Shown: positions 1-13,548, counted from the stretch's first letter. The stretch is DNA of 64,000 nucleotides from Carettochelys insculpta (GCF_033958435.1 NC_134161.1:6138001-6202000); one strand, 5' to 3'. The notes: a model not told the origin generated them from the sequence alone. Numbers and translations: made by a program.

Positions 1-1077
1 AAACAAACACCAAGCACACATAGGTTTTAAGACTAGACAGCACGGCCCTTAGAAGGCTTCACCTTCTGCATTGCACATCCAGAGTTTATTCTGCAGCAGA
101 TGCTAAGACAGCCTGTGACTGTGTGGTAGGGGTACCACCACTTCTTTTCCACAACAAAGAAACTGGAATTTGGGAAGAAGTTTATGTCACAGATGGGGAT
201 TCTACCGAATGGCTCTAAGAATACCCCTTTTGATTAAATGGTGGAAAAGATTTTTTTTTTTTTTTGTTGGAGAAACGGGACTTGACAGAATTGGCCACTG
301 TCTTCTCTTTGACACCGCTCTGGAGCCATGAGCTTGCTGACCCCACACACCTGACAATTGTCAAGGTCTCTTTTTGTACAGCACTGCGCAGAGTTGTCAT
401 AGCTGCAGATTACAAACAGTAAACCCTTGAGAAATGCAATTTCGATTTGCACTTAACTTCCATTAATTTGAGCTAAGGGCATATCAGGATCAGCCTCCCC
501 TAGCTGGGAGAGCCCAGTGCGTACACAGCTGCTTGCAGCACAGGTTTCTCCCGCAAGCAGCTGCATGCCCTCCTGCTGCGCGAAGCTGAGGGCGGCGTGC
601 CTCCTGCCCACACCTCCTCCAGCTGGGGGAAGCCAGGGAGCAGCAGAGCTCTGCAGAGACTCCAGCTGCCCGTGCCCCCAGTCAAGTGAATTCCAGGGAT
701 CTTCCCAACCCCCCAATTTATGTAAAATTTGACTTACACAGAGCTTGCCCAGTATGCAACCTCCACACAAGACCAGATATTACTATACTGCTTCTTGTCT
801 CCTATCCGACCACCTCAATTCTTTTCACTTGAGTTTTTAAGGACCATATAAGTTCCCGCTGGTTTTAAACAATGCTGAAAAATGGTATGCACTGGCAATA
901 GGGTACAGTTCAAGCCATATAATGCAAATTCACACATTTAGGAATATACACATTCCAGAAGATTGCTCAGATCTTTACAAATCCACTGCTGGACAAGATA
1001 ATTACCTGTTTGAACCAGTGGCATGAGTTCACTATCAGCTAGTAGGCCATATCTTTGTAATTAAAAAAACCTACTCC

Positions 1078-1101
1078 CTCTCTCTCTCTCTCTCTCTCTC
1101 T
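1078..1101. repeat. (CT)n microsatellite
   Basis: Twelve uninterrupted CT units lie in SIK2 intron 4, preceded by a short degenerate CTCC stretch. This is an ordinary dinucleotide repeat and is probably polymorphic. Confidence 0.9.
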
Positions 1102-3006
1102 AGACTTGAATTGTCTTCCTATTTTGAATACTAAATCCTATATATTAACATCATTCTTTAAAAGGTCTACAAAAAAGCCCCCTTCCCCCTTCAGACAGAG
1201 CATTGTATATGGCCCCACATTTGAAGTATACGATGGGGTAGCCTGATTAATTTCCTTTGATAAGAGCATTAGTGTAATTGGTACTCGAGTAAATACAAAA
1301 CAATAAGGCTCTTCAGTTCTGGGTGTCTGTGTCTTGCAAATGCTGTTCTGCTACAATCAGACTTCATCTTGGATCAAAGATTGTCCCTTTAACATAACAT
1401 GACTTTTTTTTTTTTAAAAATATTTCTAATCCAAGATCTCGCAAAGAGATTTAAAGAACACTCGTAGTCTTCAAGAGTAGACCTTTGATAGAACCTTATG
1501 CCACCCTTAGAAGGGCTCCTTTGGACGGGATATAAGGACTGATGATATTGAATAGAGTGATCTTGATCTTCTTCATCTTTGCCTACTTCCATGCGTCTAT
1601 TATAAAATCATTCACAGCTTTGTTTTCAGCTGTGCAAATTCTATGTTTTTGCCGTCTACAAATGTTGGCCTGAACGATCTTGGCATTTTGCTTCTAGTCC
1701 TTGTTATTTCCTTTAAAACAATTAGCTACTTAAACTAAAAAGATCTTGATCTAAGGTGTGTAATTTTTGTGTTCACATTGGTTATATGAGGATTTGTTAA
1801 AAAAGGAAACACCACACTAAGATTTTAAACCAAATTTCAAGCTGAGAAGTGGAAAGACAATATCCTGAAATAAAAAAGACAACCTCTTTTTTTTTTTTTT
1901 TTTGGTGCACAATCAATACTCTGAGGTGGGGTCTAATGAACAGCTATAAAATCCTTCTGCTGAAGCACAAATGGCTTCAGGGTTAAATTAATCCACTTTT
2001 TGGAAACTACCAACAGAATTCAACCTGCCTGGCTTCATGGATGCTCATGGACCTTTGGTTATGATGGTAACATGAGTGAAGCAGACAATTTTGAGGTGAT
2101 GATAAAGGAAAGGTATGAATGCGGTAGGAAAAAACCTGATGCACTTCATGAACTGAATACTGATCAGCCATTGTGACGTCAATGCATATTTTACTGTCCA
2201 CCAGCAAGACAAGCCAGCAGTGCAAATCTATTTCAAAATAATAGTCACTCCTATCTAATTTGGTTCAGCCACAATTGCCATCAAGCTGATATGATCTCTG
2301 CAGACTCTCAGTCTATAAAAGATCTTAATCCAAGCTCTCAGGGGCTGGAAGTATACAGAGAGCTTCTCACTGTTTCACCCTGGCTCAAAGCTGTGCTTAT
2401 TGTCCCATGGACCTTGACAGAGCACACAGATTTTATTTGGTGAAGCCATAGAGAACAAGCAAGCAATCTGTACTCTAGTCCTCACAGATGCTTCAAAAAC
2501 AAGCAAAAAATTGGAAGAATAAAGTCAGTGTGACTTTTTCCCTGAGGCAAACGGATCCTGGTAAGGAGCAATGGGATTGTGTGGTTTGCACTAAAAACTA
2601 ATGCACTATGAAATTTCCTTCTGATTTTTACACTGCAACAACCCTAACCTCATGCCTCTGCAAGCAGATGTTCTCTCTGGTCAATAGATAAAGCCATTTT
2701 GTTTTCAGTTTTTACCCATCAATTCCCAAGTTCTTCAAAAGTGATTATTTGATTTTGACCAATTTTCACCCAAGTTTTACATCACTCAAGTACACGACAA
2801 AGCAAAGGAAATCCAATGTATATGTTTATGTTAACAGTAAATTAGTGTCAGTGAAAATACAAAGTTCTATGTTGAAGTAAGGCCAAGTACACAATGTAAG
2901 GAAGGTACACCCATGTACATGTGTACGAATTGTTAATGTACACCTCATGAAATCCATGATAGCTTAATGCTATCGCTTTTTTAAGAAACGCTTATTTAAG
3001 GGAAAA

Positions 3007-3092
3007 AAGCAACAGGTAAAGAAAAGTAAGAGTATTGAAAATAAAGCAATTGCTTTATTTTCAATACTCTTACTTTTCTTTACCTGTTGCTT
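3007..3092. repeat. Perfect 86-bp palindrome without spacer
   Basis: The 43 bases at 3007-3049 are the exact reverse complement of 3050-3092, centred on CAATTG, with no loop and no mismatch. The arms are A/T-rich and mostly purine on one side (AAGAAAAGTAAGAG). They do not match the other repeat families I recognise here. Long perfect palindromes without a spacer are normally unstable, so this is either very young, held identical by conversion, or a library or assembly fold-back artefact. Confidence 0.95.
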
Positions 3093-6000
3093 GTCTGACT
3101 ACCCAGATGCTTCTCAAAAAACTGATGTTAGCTTTTTGCACCCAATTTTTTTTTTTTTTTTTTTGTAATGGACATAATGATAAATTCCCTAGTAATTTTT
3201 AACAACATAAAATTAAATTGGAGGGCCCTGTGAATATGTTTGTTATTTAAAACATTGTTTGGATTTATTCATGTATAAAAAACTATGGAAAATAATCCCT
3301 TCAAAACCATCATCTCCAGCTTCATGTGCTCCCTAGGCTCAACTTTTAACTACCTTACATAAAGATCCCATTGAGAAAAGTTTCCTGGACAGCTCTCCAT
3401 TTTCTGGAGCAACTTGAAAGCAAAAACCTGTACCTTGCAGTCCTTCCTCTTGCGTCAGGGGAAGAGAGTAGCGCTGAGCAGCAAAGGTGACAATCTCACA
3501 AATATTTCAGCGTACATTTTGGAAACAGGATTTCTGGGGATGCAGTGTCTTCATCTTTGAGCTGGGCCACAGATTTGTCAGCAAATTAACTACCGAGACA
3601 CATCAGCAAGTTATGGTGGAGCATGCAGCTGGGCAGTTGACAACTTGTTCTTCCATGGCAGAACTGGGATGTGTGGTTGGATGTCCCAGATGGTGGGGCT
3701 GACTAGCAGAGAGCGGGCCCAAAAAGGATTAGTATTACAAACTCAATACTATTACAACAACGGAAACACTGCCTGTGTCTCTTCCCTGCAGCTCTCCATT
3801 TAGCAGAATATTTCACTATCCGGCAACCTCTCTGTCCCAGGGTTGCCACCTATCAAACAGTTTACTGTAATACAGATTCTTTCATTGATTAAAAGTGTCT
3901 TCTAGTTCTTTCTATCGATGGTATGGAGCAGGCAGGAAGTTTCTGCAGTCACCATACATTGAAATCAAATATACTTCACAGCTTTCAGTTTACCTTTTTG
4001 CCCATCCTTTTTATAAAGTTTTCAATACACAGGGAAAGGGAAATCAGCCATGGCCATATGGTACAGATGTGGCTTGCTCAAAATAAATTTGAAATTTTTC
4101 ATTTCATGCTAACACAGTGAATATGTTGCATGTTAGATCACCTGAAGTATTTTTGAGAGAAAAACAAACCAGAGAGGTGATCCCTGTCTTTGGTGCAAAC
4201 ATCCCAGTATCGTGCTGTAGGGATAGCATTGAGTATTGCCTCTTTGGCTCTCTTACTGTATCTTTGCAAACCTTTGGCTTTTACTTCTTTATATTGCCAC
4301 ACAGATATGACACACAAGCTAATGCTGAAAATGTCATCTTTTAATTCTCATCTCCCCCCCCACCCCCCGGCCCCAATTAGAGTAAACACGCTGTTCTACA
4401 GAGGAATTAAATTATTTATAGATGGTGCTGGGCAGCAGAGCTGAGATGAAGTTTGGAGGTGGAAACCTGGGGGGTGTTTGGCATCATCCCTGCTTTGTCT
4501 TTTACCATTATCAATCATTATAACCTCTACTACAGTATATCCTGTAGATATTTTATGCATCATTATATTGCTGCCGAGAAGCCGTCTCTGAAGAAAACTC
4601 ATTTTTATGCGACATGGTTATGCCTACACTGCTATGGATTGAAAATATACTTCCGTCGTCTTTCCATTATCACACATGAAGCACGTCAATACAAAATGAC
4701 AGAATTCAGGAGCCTGGAAACCCACCAGCACAGAAGACGCAGATGACAAAATAACGTTTCTCAGCCTAGCAGAAAAATCCCATTCTGATATCAGACTGTA
4801 TCTGTTGCAAGAAAGCACTCGGAAAGTACTAAAGTAATCCTCCCCTCTTTATCATCTCTTTTATGGCACTCTCATTAATGCAACAGGTCTCTTCCAAACG
4901 GGGACATGTCAATTTTTTTTTTTTTTTTTAAACTGAATTGGTTTCCTTTGCGTTTTTGGATAAGACGGCCTGGAAGGCTTAAGGGATTTTCCTGATTGTG
5001 TGCGCATGTGTGCGCGCTAACCCTCGAGAGAAACACACATACGTGTTTGGTTCTTCCCTCCTTTTTGTTTCTGGGTCTCAGGGATGCTTACTGGAAGCTC
5101 TAGCACCTTTATTCAAAGGATCAACATGCTGGAACTTTAACAAAGGCTTCGTTCATCAAAAATTCTATTAGGGCAAGTAGGGGTTAAAAAACTCTAAACA
5201 GTCTGGAAAAAAATCATCTCTCTCCCCCCCTCTCAGTCCCTCAATTTCTTTCTCTTGGTTCTTAAGATGTTTCCATTTCACAAGTTCTCCAGCCATCAGA
5301 ATATTCTAGCCTAGATAAATCTTGCATTTCTTGTAGACAAACAAAGGGAATCCCCTACAATTTGGTTTATTTAAAACTGAAAAAAAAACTGTTCAGGCCA
5401 CTTTCTTTACACTTCAAAAAAGGAACAAGCCAATTTAAAACAAAACAAGTCTATTGTGCGGCTTTGTAATTTACAAGAGCATTGCTGTAGTTTTGTCAGC
5501 CAACTGAAAGTCTCCTTGAGTTTTCTTTTCAGAACTGGCAAGTTTTACTTCACTCCAGTGCAGCCTCTTACTGAAGACACTCCTCCCTTGCTCAGCTACT
5601 GCTAATCACAGAAGTATAACAGTTCTCCACATCAGGGTGTCAACCAACCCTTTCCCATACAGTGCATCAGAGCAACTATCAGTCTGGAAGGGTTCTTGGA
5701 ATCATAATGAGGTAAACAAGCAGCAAAATTATCCCATTGCATACAACATCTGCTGTGTCTAAATGCATTAGAATGAAATAATGCATGATAAAAAACCCAG
5801 CAAGCTTCCATTTTGAGCTTTTTGATGTTGAAAGAAGTTATTTGATTATTTCTGCTTTAACCTGCACATCTGGCAGTGTTAATGAGGTGTCATGACACTA
5901 TAACTACCCTCCCATTCTTGAAAAAAATATACCACATTACAACTCTACAAATTAGTTCCATTTTCCCAGAGACAAAAAAAGAACTAAACTAGGAGTTATT

Positions 6001-6168
6001 TTTAGTTGTTCATTGGCATCATCAAAAAATTACCAACAAATACAAAATGATCAAGTATATTGCCCTCTTTTGCCTTTCCACTTCTGACTACTAGCTGACT
6101 CTCTTGAGCAACAGAAAATGATTTGTTGGAAAAGACTACAAACTGCCAGGGGTACAAATAAGGTATTA

Positions 6169-6426
<258 letters not shown>

Positions 6427-6690
6427 CTACAAGAGAATGATTTTAGCCAATTTCCAACACCAACAGTTATTCACCCAAGCCCCTCTCCCAAACGTCTTCA
6501 GAGTCAGAAAAAAACGTGACAACACATAGCTCAAACAGTTCCTTTGGTTTGATATTCCCTTGTCATAAAACAGAACTATTTCCATGGAAACAGAAGGACA
6601 GCCGCAATTAATTGGCTTCTGCCCTTCTATTCTATCTGTTTTGCTTCAAGATTTAGTCACCTGAAGACAACATTTACACCTCCTCTCCCT

Positions 6691-6914
6691 GGGTATATCT
6701 ACACTGTGCTGTAACACCACAGCATAGACCTTTCCTACATTGATGAAAGGACTTCTTTCCATCAATGTAGTTAATCTGTCTTTCCAAGAGGCAGTTGCTA
6801 GGTCAATGGAAAAATTTGGAATAAGGTCTACTTAACTATGAGGTTGGGACACAAAGTTTTTCATAGCCCTGTGTGAGTGTTAGGTCAATCCAATTTTTAA
6901 GTGTAGGCCAGACC
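6691..6914. mobile_element. MITE-like non-autonomous DNA transposon
   Basis: The segment opens with GGGTATATCTACACTGTG and closes with TTTTTAAGTGTAGGCCAGACCTC. The two ends are imperfectly inverted around a shared CTACACT core. Abundant hAT-like MITEs of reptiles have this kind of terminus. An internal inverted pair (CCTACATTGATGAAAGGA / CCATCAATGTAG) adds fold-back potential. There is no coding capacity, and the exact edges and family are uncertain. Confidence 0.5.
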
Positions 6915-8364
6915 TCACACTGAAGCCACACCGCATGCACCCTTGCTGTCTAACTTTACTGTTTCTACAGAATAAAGACAACCAGCATCTATTCAACAAC
7001 AAACCTGTCTTGGAACTGCTCATTCTTAAGCCTCATAATCTAGAAGGTCTGGTTTTTATAATTAATTTTTAGATGGTAAATTTAGTGCTGAAATGACAGT
7101 CCTAGAAAATGACATCTCTGTGGATCCCCAGAATAGGTAAATCATAGACAACTACTTGTCTCTACTGTCCCAAGTCAACTCCCCGGCTGTCATCCCTCTC
7201 CAGTAACTAATTTTGTCCACTGCAAAATCTGCAGGTTTTCTAGACACTGCAGAATTTCAATTTCAGTCTCAAAGAAAACTGAAGGAACTGGGATTAATAT
7301 TGGGATGCAGAGTTAGAGTAACCACCATTTTCATTTCACGTCACATGGCTGACATAATTAGCATCAGAGAAGGCTAATGAATCAGTGGACAATACCTACT
7401 TTGCACTCAAGAAAAAGTCAATGTTCGGCAGTACTTTCATATGTGAAAGGACATTTTCTGTGATGAAACAAGTGAAATCCAAGACCTGAAACCAAATGGG
7501 AAATGAAGCACTGGATGCATCTCTTCGACTTGCTACCACCATTAATCACGGTATGGATAGTCTGGTGAAAGACGACCCTCACTCCCAGAATTCCCACTAC
7601 TAAGGAAGAATAAAACTAGTACTATTTCAAGAGAAATTTAATGTCTCCTCATCTTTAACTTTTTCTGCTTGTACACGTCTATTTGGTTATCAGATATTTT
7701 TCGTGCAGCTTTGGAGGAAATAAATTCTTCCTTGTACAAGAAAGCTGCTCTATTGCAGCACTGTTTTACCCAACAGAGTATTAGTGTTAAAGCTGCCAGG
7801 CTTCATAATCTAAGAATCTTTACATACCATTACCCTCAGTCTTACAACATAAAAATCATCATATTTGACCCCTGAACTTTAGATGTTGTATCCAGGTGGC
7901 CCACAATTTTGAAGATGTTGGACCATCCTTTAAATCTTTCAAGGCTCTTATTTTTTCACTGCATGGGACAGTCAAGGCAGCAGCAAGTGATTCTTCACCA
8001 GCTATCCCACTCATCTTCTCCCTGACCCCTCAAAGCCCTATCTACCGCAGCATTCCTCAGAGCTCTCCCAGCCGGCTAATCTGCTCTTCCAGCTCAGCAG
8101 GCTCTGTGCAGATAGAGGAGTTTGGTGGCTGAGGACTAGCTTATTCTCGTCAAAGAGAGGCAAGCACAGAGCAAGATTCTCAAGAAAAATACTGCTAAAT
8201 GCACATTTCTTCCCTCGACCAAATTTTTTCAGGGCAGGGGAAGGAAGTCAGTAAACTGAAATGACTTATGAAGGGCTAATGTGAAAAGTTTGTAGACCGA
8301 ATTCACTAACTGTTCATCTAAGGGATTTTAGTCCTAGTCTAATAGCTAACCTTAATTAGTAAAA

Positions 8365-8501
8365 GAGAGGTAGCCATGTTCGTCTGTACTCCAACAAAAC
8401 AAAACAGCAGAAATGTAGCGCTTTAAAGATCAACAAAATGATTTGCCAAATAAATCATTTGTCTGTCTTTAAAGTGCTACATTTCTGCTGTTTTGTTTTG
8501 C
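8365..8501. repeat. Foldback repeat, copy 1
   Basis: The left end reads GAGAGGTAGCCATGTTCGTCTG, followed by an arm (about 8393-8428) that is closely repeated in inverse at 8466-8501. The centre is a second small palindrome (ATGATTTGCCAAATAAATCATT). Both arms carry the variant CAGCAGAAATGTAGC, which differs from the CAGTCA[AT]GTAGC form of other copies. It belongs to the same family as the repeats near 26.7, 36.2, 44.5 and 53.5 kb. Confidence 0.75.
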
Positions 8502-9125
8502 TAATCTGAATGTAATTTTAACTGTGGAGCTACTTCCAAGATCTTCATATTTGTTACTGGACAGTCTCATGGATTAGTGTTAATCCTTTACAGAACTTCA
8601 CCTGACATACCCATCTTTGTCTGAATTCAGCTAACAGTTCAAATCGGCTGCTTTAAAATGCAGAACAAATAAAGATGATGTCATGAGGGTTCTGATCCCT
8701 GCTTAGGTAAGTTCAAATAATCTGTCTGGAACATCCAATTAATGGTATTACTTACAAATTTCAGTCAAAGTGCTTATGTAATGCTGATAGCTCAAAGAGG
8801 GTTGTTTTCAGCACAGTAATGCCAAAATGCAAGAGATCTAGGGAGTCTGGGAAAAATGGGTCATTTTACTGGATGTTAGACATCGTTCAGTTTTAAGCGT
8901 AGCCCATAGGAAGGAAAAACACCTTTGGGTTTAGGTTATGATGTACAGAGAAAGAGTAAAAGGTGGTTTTCGTGAAACCAATGCTTTTTTCTTTTTCTTT
9001 TTTGTTGCCTGCTTACTTTTAACATTAAAAATTCATCTCTCCCACAAGACTTTAGGGTTATGTCTTCCCAGTGGGGAATGAACCTCCCAATGCCAGTAGA
9101 CACACTTGGACTCTCAAGGCTCAAG

Positions 9126-9335
9126 CTAGCATGCTAAAAACAACAGATGTAGACCTACTGCAGCTCAGGCTTTCAAGCCTACCCAAACCCCTACTACTGT
9201 GTTTGGGTGCCTAGCCTGAATTTATCTTAGCTGCAACACTCACACAGCTGTTTTTAGCATGCTAACTCAAGCCCTGCCAGTGCACCTGTCTATTTGCATG
9301 GGAAGCATGCTCTCTGCTGTAGTGTAGACATAGCT
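9126..9335. mobile_element. MITE-like segment
   Basis: The segment runs from AACAACAGATGTAGACCTAC to GTAGTGTAGACATAGCTATAAG, so short GTAGAC-type ends are inverted with respect to each other. The motif TTAGCATGCTAA also occurs on both sides. There is no coding content. Reptile genomes carry many old hAT-like MITEs with this look. Boundaries are approximate. Confidence 0.4.
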
Positions 9336-9639
9336 ATAAGTAAAATTTAAATAACCAAACTTATAAATAGGACAATGGACATTCTTAAAGGTACACTCCC
9401 CTGGGCCACTCAGGTAAAGGGCAAGCCCTCCACCAAGCATGCTCTAGCACCCTTAAAAAGGACATTTCTGTAAAATCAGGGAAAAAGTCACTTGGCACTT
9501 CTTTGGAACTCCACCATGAAGCCACTGAGAGCTCCATGCCAGTTCCAAGCCTGAATGAAGGAGGAGGGTTGGTCAGATGTGTGTCCATGCGCTGACTGTC
9601 AAACAACAAATACGAATGAAATCTGACGCCAGTACAACT

Positions 9640-12250
9640 AAATGTTAAAAGATGCCGGCTCAGACGTCGCCTGGATAAACAAGGTCCGCGATACCAATCG
9701 AGTGATCGGCGTTGGGTCGACAAGTTGGCTACTGAAAGAAAATTGCAGCTAACACAAATGCTATCCATCGGAACATGTAACGTCCGAACACTGTGAGCAA
9801 CTGGAAAAGTCAGAACTGCTTCGGAAGGAGATGGAGATACTGTTGTGATATACTTGGACTGGGAAAGATGTGTTGGATGGGATCAGGAGATGTATGTGGT
9901 TGAGAGGTCACTTGGACAGGAAACGAAATGAAGCATGACGCAGGAGTTGGATTCTTCTTAGCCAAACAACTAGAAGAACATTATTAAGATACAAACCGGT
10001 GAGTGCAAGAATGGTCACGTGATTCGAAGCAAAGCCGTTCAACATCTCAGGTCAATCAGGTGTATGCACCCACGTCGGACAGTACGGGTGAAGAGACTGA
10101 TCTATTCTACAGAGATTTGACAAAGACGGAGGAGATACCAAAAGAAAGATGTGTTGATCGTCGGAGGAAATTGGAATGCAAAGGTTGGAACAGATAACGA
10201 AGGTTGGAACAGAGTCATGGGAAGGTTTGGATGTAGAGAAAGAAACCAACGAGGTGAGAAACTGCTTGAGTTTGCTACAGAGCATGAGATGGTGATCTGC
10301 AACACGAGATTCCAACAAAAAAAAGACTGTAGGAAGTGGACGTGGCAATTGAAAGACGGGAAGTCCAAGAACATGACAGATATGGATTTTGATAAGAAGA
10401 TGGATACCATCAGTACAGCAGTGCTGAACTTTCCAAGGAGCCAATACAGACTCGGATCACAGTCTAGAGATTGCAAACATCAAGATAAAACTCAAAAGAA
10501 AACGTAAGACGCCATTTAAGAAAAGAAGAAATGTGGTGAGGCTATGCATACAGAACAGCGCTCAAAGAGAAGATTAAGAATATCGCTACAGAGAAAGCTA
10601 GAGATAAAAAAAAAAGAGTGGCAGGGACAGCCATCGCAAGAGAAGAGGCAATTGAGCAGACTGTTCCAGAAAAAGAAAAGATCAATAAGAAGTGGATTAC
10701 CCAGCAGACACTGACGTCGGTTCAAGAGAAGAGAGCGTTGAAGATCAGAAGAGATGTTTCTGAGATGGCAGAACAGCAATATAGGATGAAATGCAATGAG
10801 GTAAGGAAAGCAGCCAGAAAGGATAAGGAGAAATGGTTAGAAGAGCAATGTGAAGATATTGAGAGGTATTACGGCAAATGTAAGACCAGGGAGGTGTATA
10901 AAACAATTAGGAATATTAATAGGATATGGCAACCGAAGCAGATGGCGGCGATCAAAGATGAGAACGAAGAAGTGCTCATGAACAGGGAGAAGATTGTGCA
11001 GCGATGGAGGAGATATTGCACCGATCTATACAAAGCACAGCTGGACCCGAGTGTCTCAGAAAGACCTCCCCGACCACCAACAGCGAGACTGATATTTCGG
11101 AGGAAGTAGAAAAAGCAGTGAAACGACTGAACAACAACAAGTACACACTTGCTTCATCCATTTTCAAAAGACATTTGACACTGTAGATCAGAAAGTGACT
11201 TGGGCGGTGTTGGAGTCATATGGAGTGGATAGCAGACTGATATGGTTGTTGAAGGATATTAATGATAATGTGGAAGCAGCGGTGGGAACATGCAGGGAGT
11301 TGGGAAGTTGGTTTAAAACAAGTGGAGGTACGAGACAAGGAGATCCAATATAGCCAAGTATCTTCATCGCACATCTGGAGAGAGCGATGGACAAGATCAA
11401 GGAAGAGGTAGAAGGGATATCTGTGCACGGGAAAAGAATTAACTTCAGGTTCACCGATGATCTAGTATCATTGAGGAAGATGAGGAGAAGCTAGCGAAAA
11501 TGGTGCGGGTGTTAAATGAAGAAGGGAAGTGGTACAGACCGATTATGAACATAGATAAGACTAAAACAATGGTATTTGGAGAAAAGGAAGGAAGATCAGT
11601 GTCGATGGTATTGAACTGGAAAATGTAGAGAAGTTCACATATCTGGGGAGCAACATAACGTACGATCGAGATTTAAGAAGGAAATAGCGACTAGAATAGC
11701 GAAAGCAAGAGCGAGTTTGAAAGTGATGGATAAGAGCTGGAAAAGTAAAGCAATTAGCTTCAGAACAAAGCTGGGCGTCTTGAAAATGTGTGTATTCAGC
11801 ATTATGCTGTTCAGATGTGAGACATGGGTGATAACGAAAGGTTTGAAAAGAAGAATACTGGCGTTTGAAAGGAATTGTTATAGAAAGATTCTGAGAATAG
11901 GATGGATGCAGAAGGTCACCAATGAGGAATTATATGGGAAGATACAGCCGAAAGAGAACCTGCTGCAGAAGGTTATAAAACAGAAGCTACAACTACTTGA
12001 ACATATTTGCAGAATGAACGACGAACACAAATAAGAAAATCAAGACTCTAGTATTTGGCAAAATGGATGGTTCGAATAGGAGAGGCAGACCCCACAGAGA
12101 ATGGATAGATGATATAGTAAACTGGTGCGGAGCTAGTCTACAGAAACTAAGCCACTCTGCACTGGATAGGGAAAGACGGAAGGAAATAGCGAGAGAGGCA
12201 TCAGACACCAATGGGCGCTGAGCCCATGGTTTTTGATGATGATGACGACT
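9640..12250 (+). mobile_element. Decayed RTE-type LINE retrotransposon
   Basis: Plus-strand fragments follow the order of a non-LTR retrotransposon: endonuclease pieces, a charged linker, a reverse-transcriptase palm with an FTDDL catalytic motif (near 11450), and a C-terminal region ending near 12220. The 3' end runs into GATGATGATGACGA, typical of RTE elements, which end in short simple repeats rather than poly-A. The NAKVG endonuclease motif and overall plan fit the RTE/BovB group. The element lies antisense to SIK2. Its 5' end is unclear, and the sequence back to about 9370 may also be element 5' UTR. Stops and frame changes throughout make it a dead copy. Confidence 0.8.
9766..12220 (+). 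pseudogene. RTE LINE endonuclease/reverse-transcriptase remnant
   Basis: The intact ancestor would encode an apurinic-like endonuclease followed by reverse transcriptase, acting together in target-primed integration. Recognisable pieces are: an endonuclease N-terminal motif (GTCNVRTL, near 9770) interrupted by a stop; QVYAPTSDST near 10055-10090; GGNWNAKVG near 10155-10190 followed by FATEHEMVICNTRFQQ; a Lys/Glu-rich linker open at 10618-11109; an RT piece with TFDTVD at 11166 onward, GGTRQGDP near 11330 and FTDDL near 11450; and a thumb/C-terminal frame at 11717-12034. The usual RT N-terminal motifs between 11109 and 11166 are missing, so an internal deletion is likely. Several in-frame stops and frame changes rule out function. 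Confidence 0.75.
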
Positions 12251-12662
12251 TCTTTGGGTTATTTCTAAGGTAAAAACAAGCGAGGAAAGAACCCTGTTCT
12301 AGAAACTAAAACTTTGAGAGATTTTTTACACCTTATCAGGCAGCAAAAATTGCACAAAACCAATTTAAATACAAAAATCCTTGGCAGGTCTCCTTTAAAA
12401 GTTAGTTGAAGTAGCAAGATTCTCAATTTCAGGCTGGGGCTCTTTTCTGACTATGGGAATTTTTAATTTACTTACGATCTTCCCTCCCCCAGACAAGGAG
12501 GGTAGGGAAATTACAAGTAGAGGATTTGAATCAGTATTAGATAGATATACAGACATAAAAGGGAAAAACCCACAGATAAACGCTTGAATAGTATTTAGTG
12601 GACTACAGATCAGTCAAACACACACATCTGGTTGCTGACTACATTTACACTGGGTGACTCAG

Positions 12663-12915
12663 GGTGGGAAAGATGGTCTTGTGGCTAAAGCATAAGACTG
12701 GGTGTGTCAGGAGAGCTGAATTTGTTCCAGCTCACAAAGAATTACTGTTTGACCTTGGATAAACTGCACCCCTCCACACACACACACACTTTTTCCACCC
12801 TCAGAGGGGTCTACACATTTGGGGTGTCTCCCTTGAGACTCCCAGAGCCTGATTTTAACAGGTGCCAGGCAGCTGAAATCAAGATATTAAGTGCTCTATG
12901 TTTTTTAAAGAGCTG
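12663..12915 (+). repeat. MIR/core-SINE-like element
   Basis: The segment opens with a tRNA-like stretch (GATGGTCTTGTGGCTAAAGC) followed by a CCAGCTC...TGTTTGACCTTGGATAA block. That block matches the general MIR pattern of a tRNA head and a core ending in GACCTTGGGCAA. The 3' part is diverged and contains a CA repeat (about 12775-12789). Assignment is by pattern only. Confidence 0.5.
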
Positions 12916-13049
12916 AACAAACATTTACCAATTAAGCTTCACAGTGGCTCAGCGAAATTATGTGCATTCTGGGATAAGTTGTGATAAGCTCTTTTGTGCA
13001 CCCACAAAGGAAGAGAAGGTGCTTTCCTTAACCTTTACAGCAACTTACC

Positions 13050-13180
13050 ACAAACAGGCCTTATAAATATTATTTCTCCTATTTTAGGAGACATGGGGGC
13101 ACACAGAGGTAGAGTTATGTGCACATGACAACCTACAACTCTATAAAGCTTTTGGCTCCCAGTCAGTCTCAATCTTTAAG
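13050..13180 (-). repeat. MIR-like fragment, reverse orientation
   Basis: TATTATTTCTCCTATTTTAGGAGACATGGGGGCACACAGAGG resembles the reverse complement of the MIR 3' region (TATCCCCATTTTACAGATGAGGAAACTGAGGCACAGAGA type). The match is old and partial. Confidence 0.4.
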
Positions 13181-13548
13181 ACTACAACCCCATCAGCAGA
13201 ACTGCTCTCTGGAGGCCTGATTTAGGCGAGGAAAATTAAGTCCCTCAGGTCCCTAGATCACCGAGGTGGTAAGCCAATCTATCTTCCAGTGTAAATAGTG
13301 CTCAATTGACACAAGCTTTCATCCACCCATCCCGATTGAGGAAATGAAGTACCAAACCAACCGGAGAGTCCCTCCTGTTGGCATAGGGAAACGTCTAGCT
13401 GAAGCGATGCAGCTGCAGCAGCGCTGCAATAGCATTTTTAGCGTTAACAAGCCTAAGATGTTCTAAGGCTCCCTCTGTAGCCATATAATTTACAGCATCT
13501 GATCCTACCTCACACGCACACGTGCCACATTAGGCTCGATCAATACCT

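Noticed and set aside
1389..1592. 67-codon minus-strand frame with protein-like composition
   Set aside because: No splice sites in proper phase, no recognised family, and it ends in a poly-Lys run from a T-tract.
9385..9768. 127-codon minus-strand frame
   Set aside because: It lies antisense to the RTE LINE 5' region and has no protein-family features.
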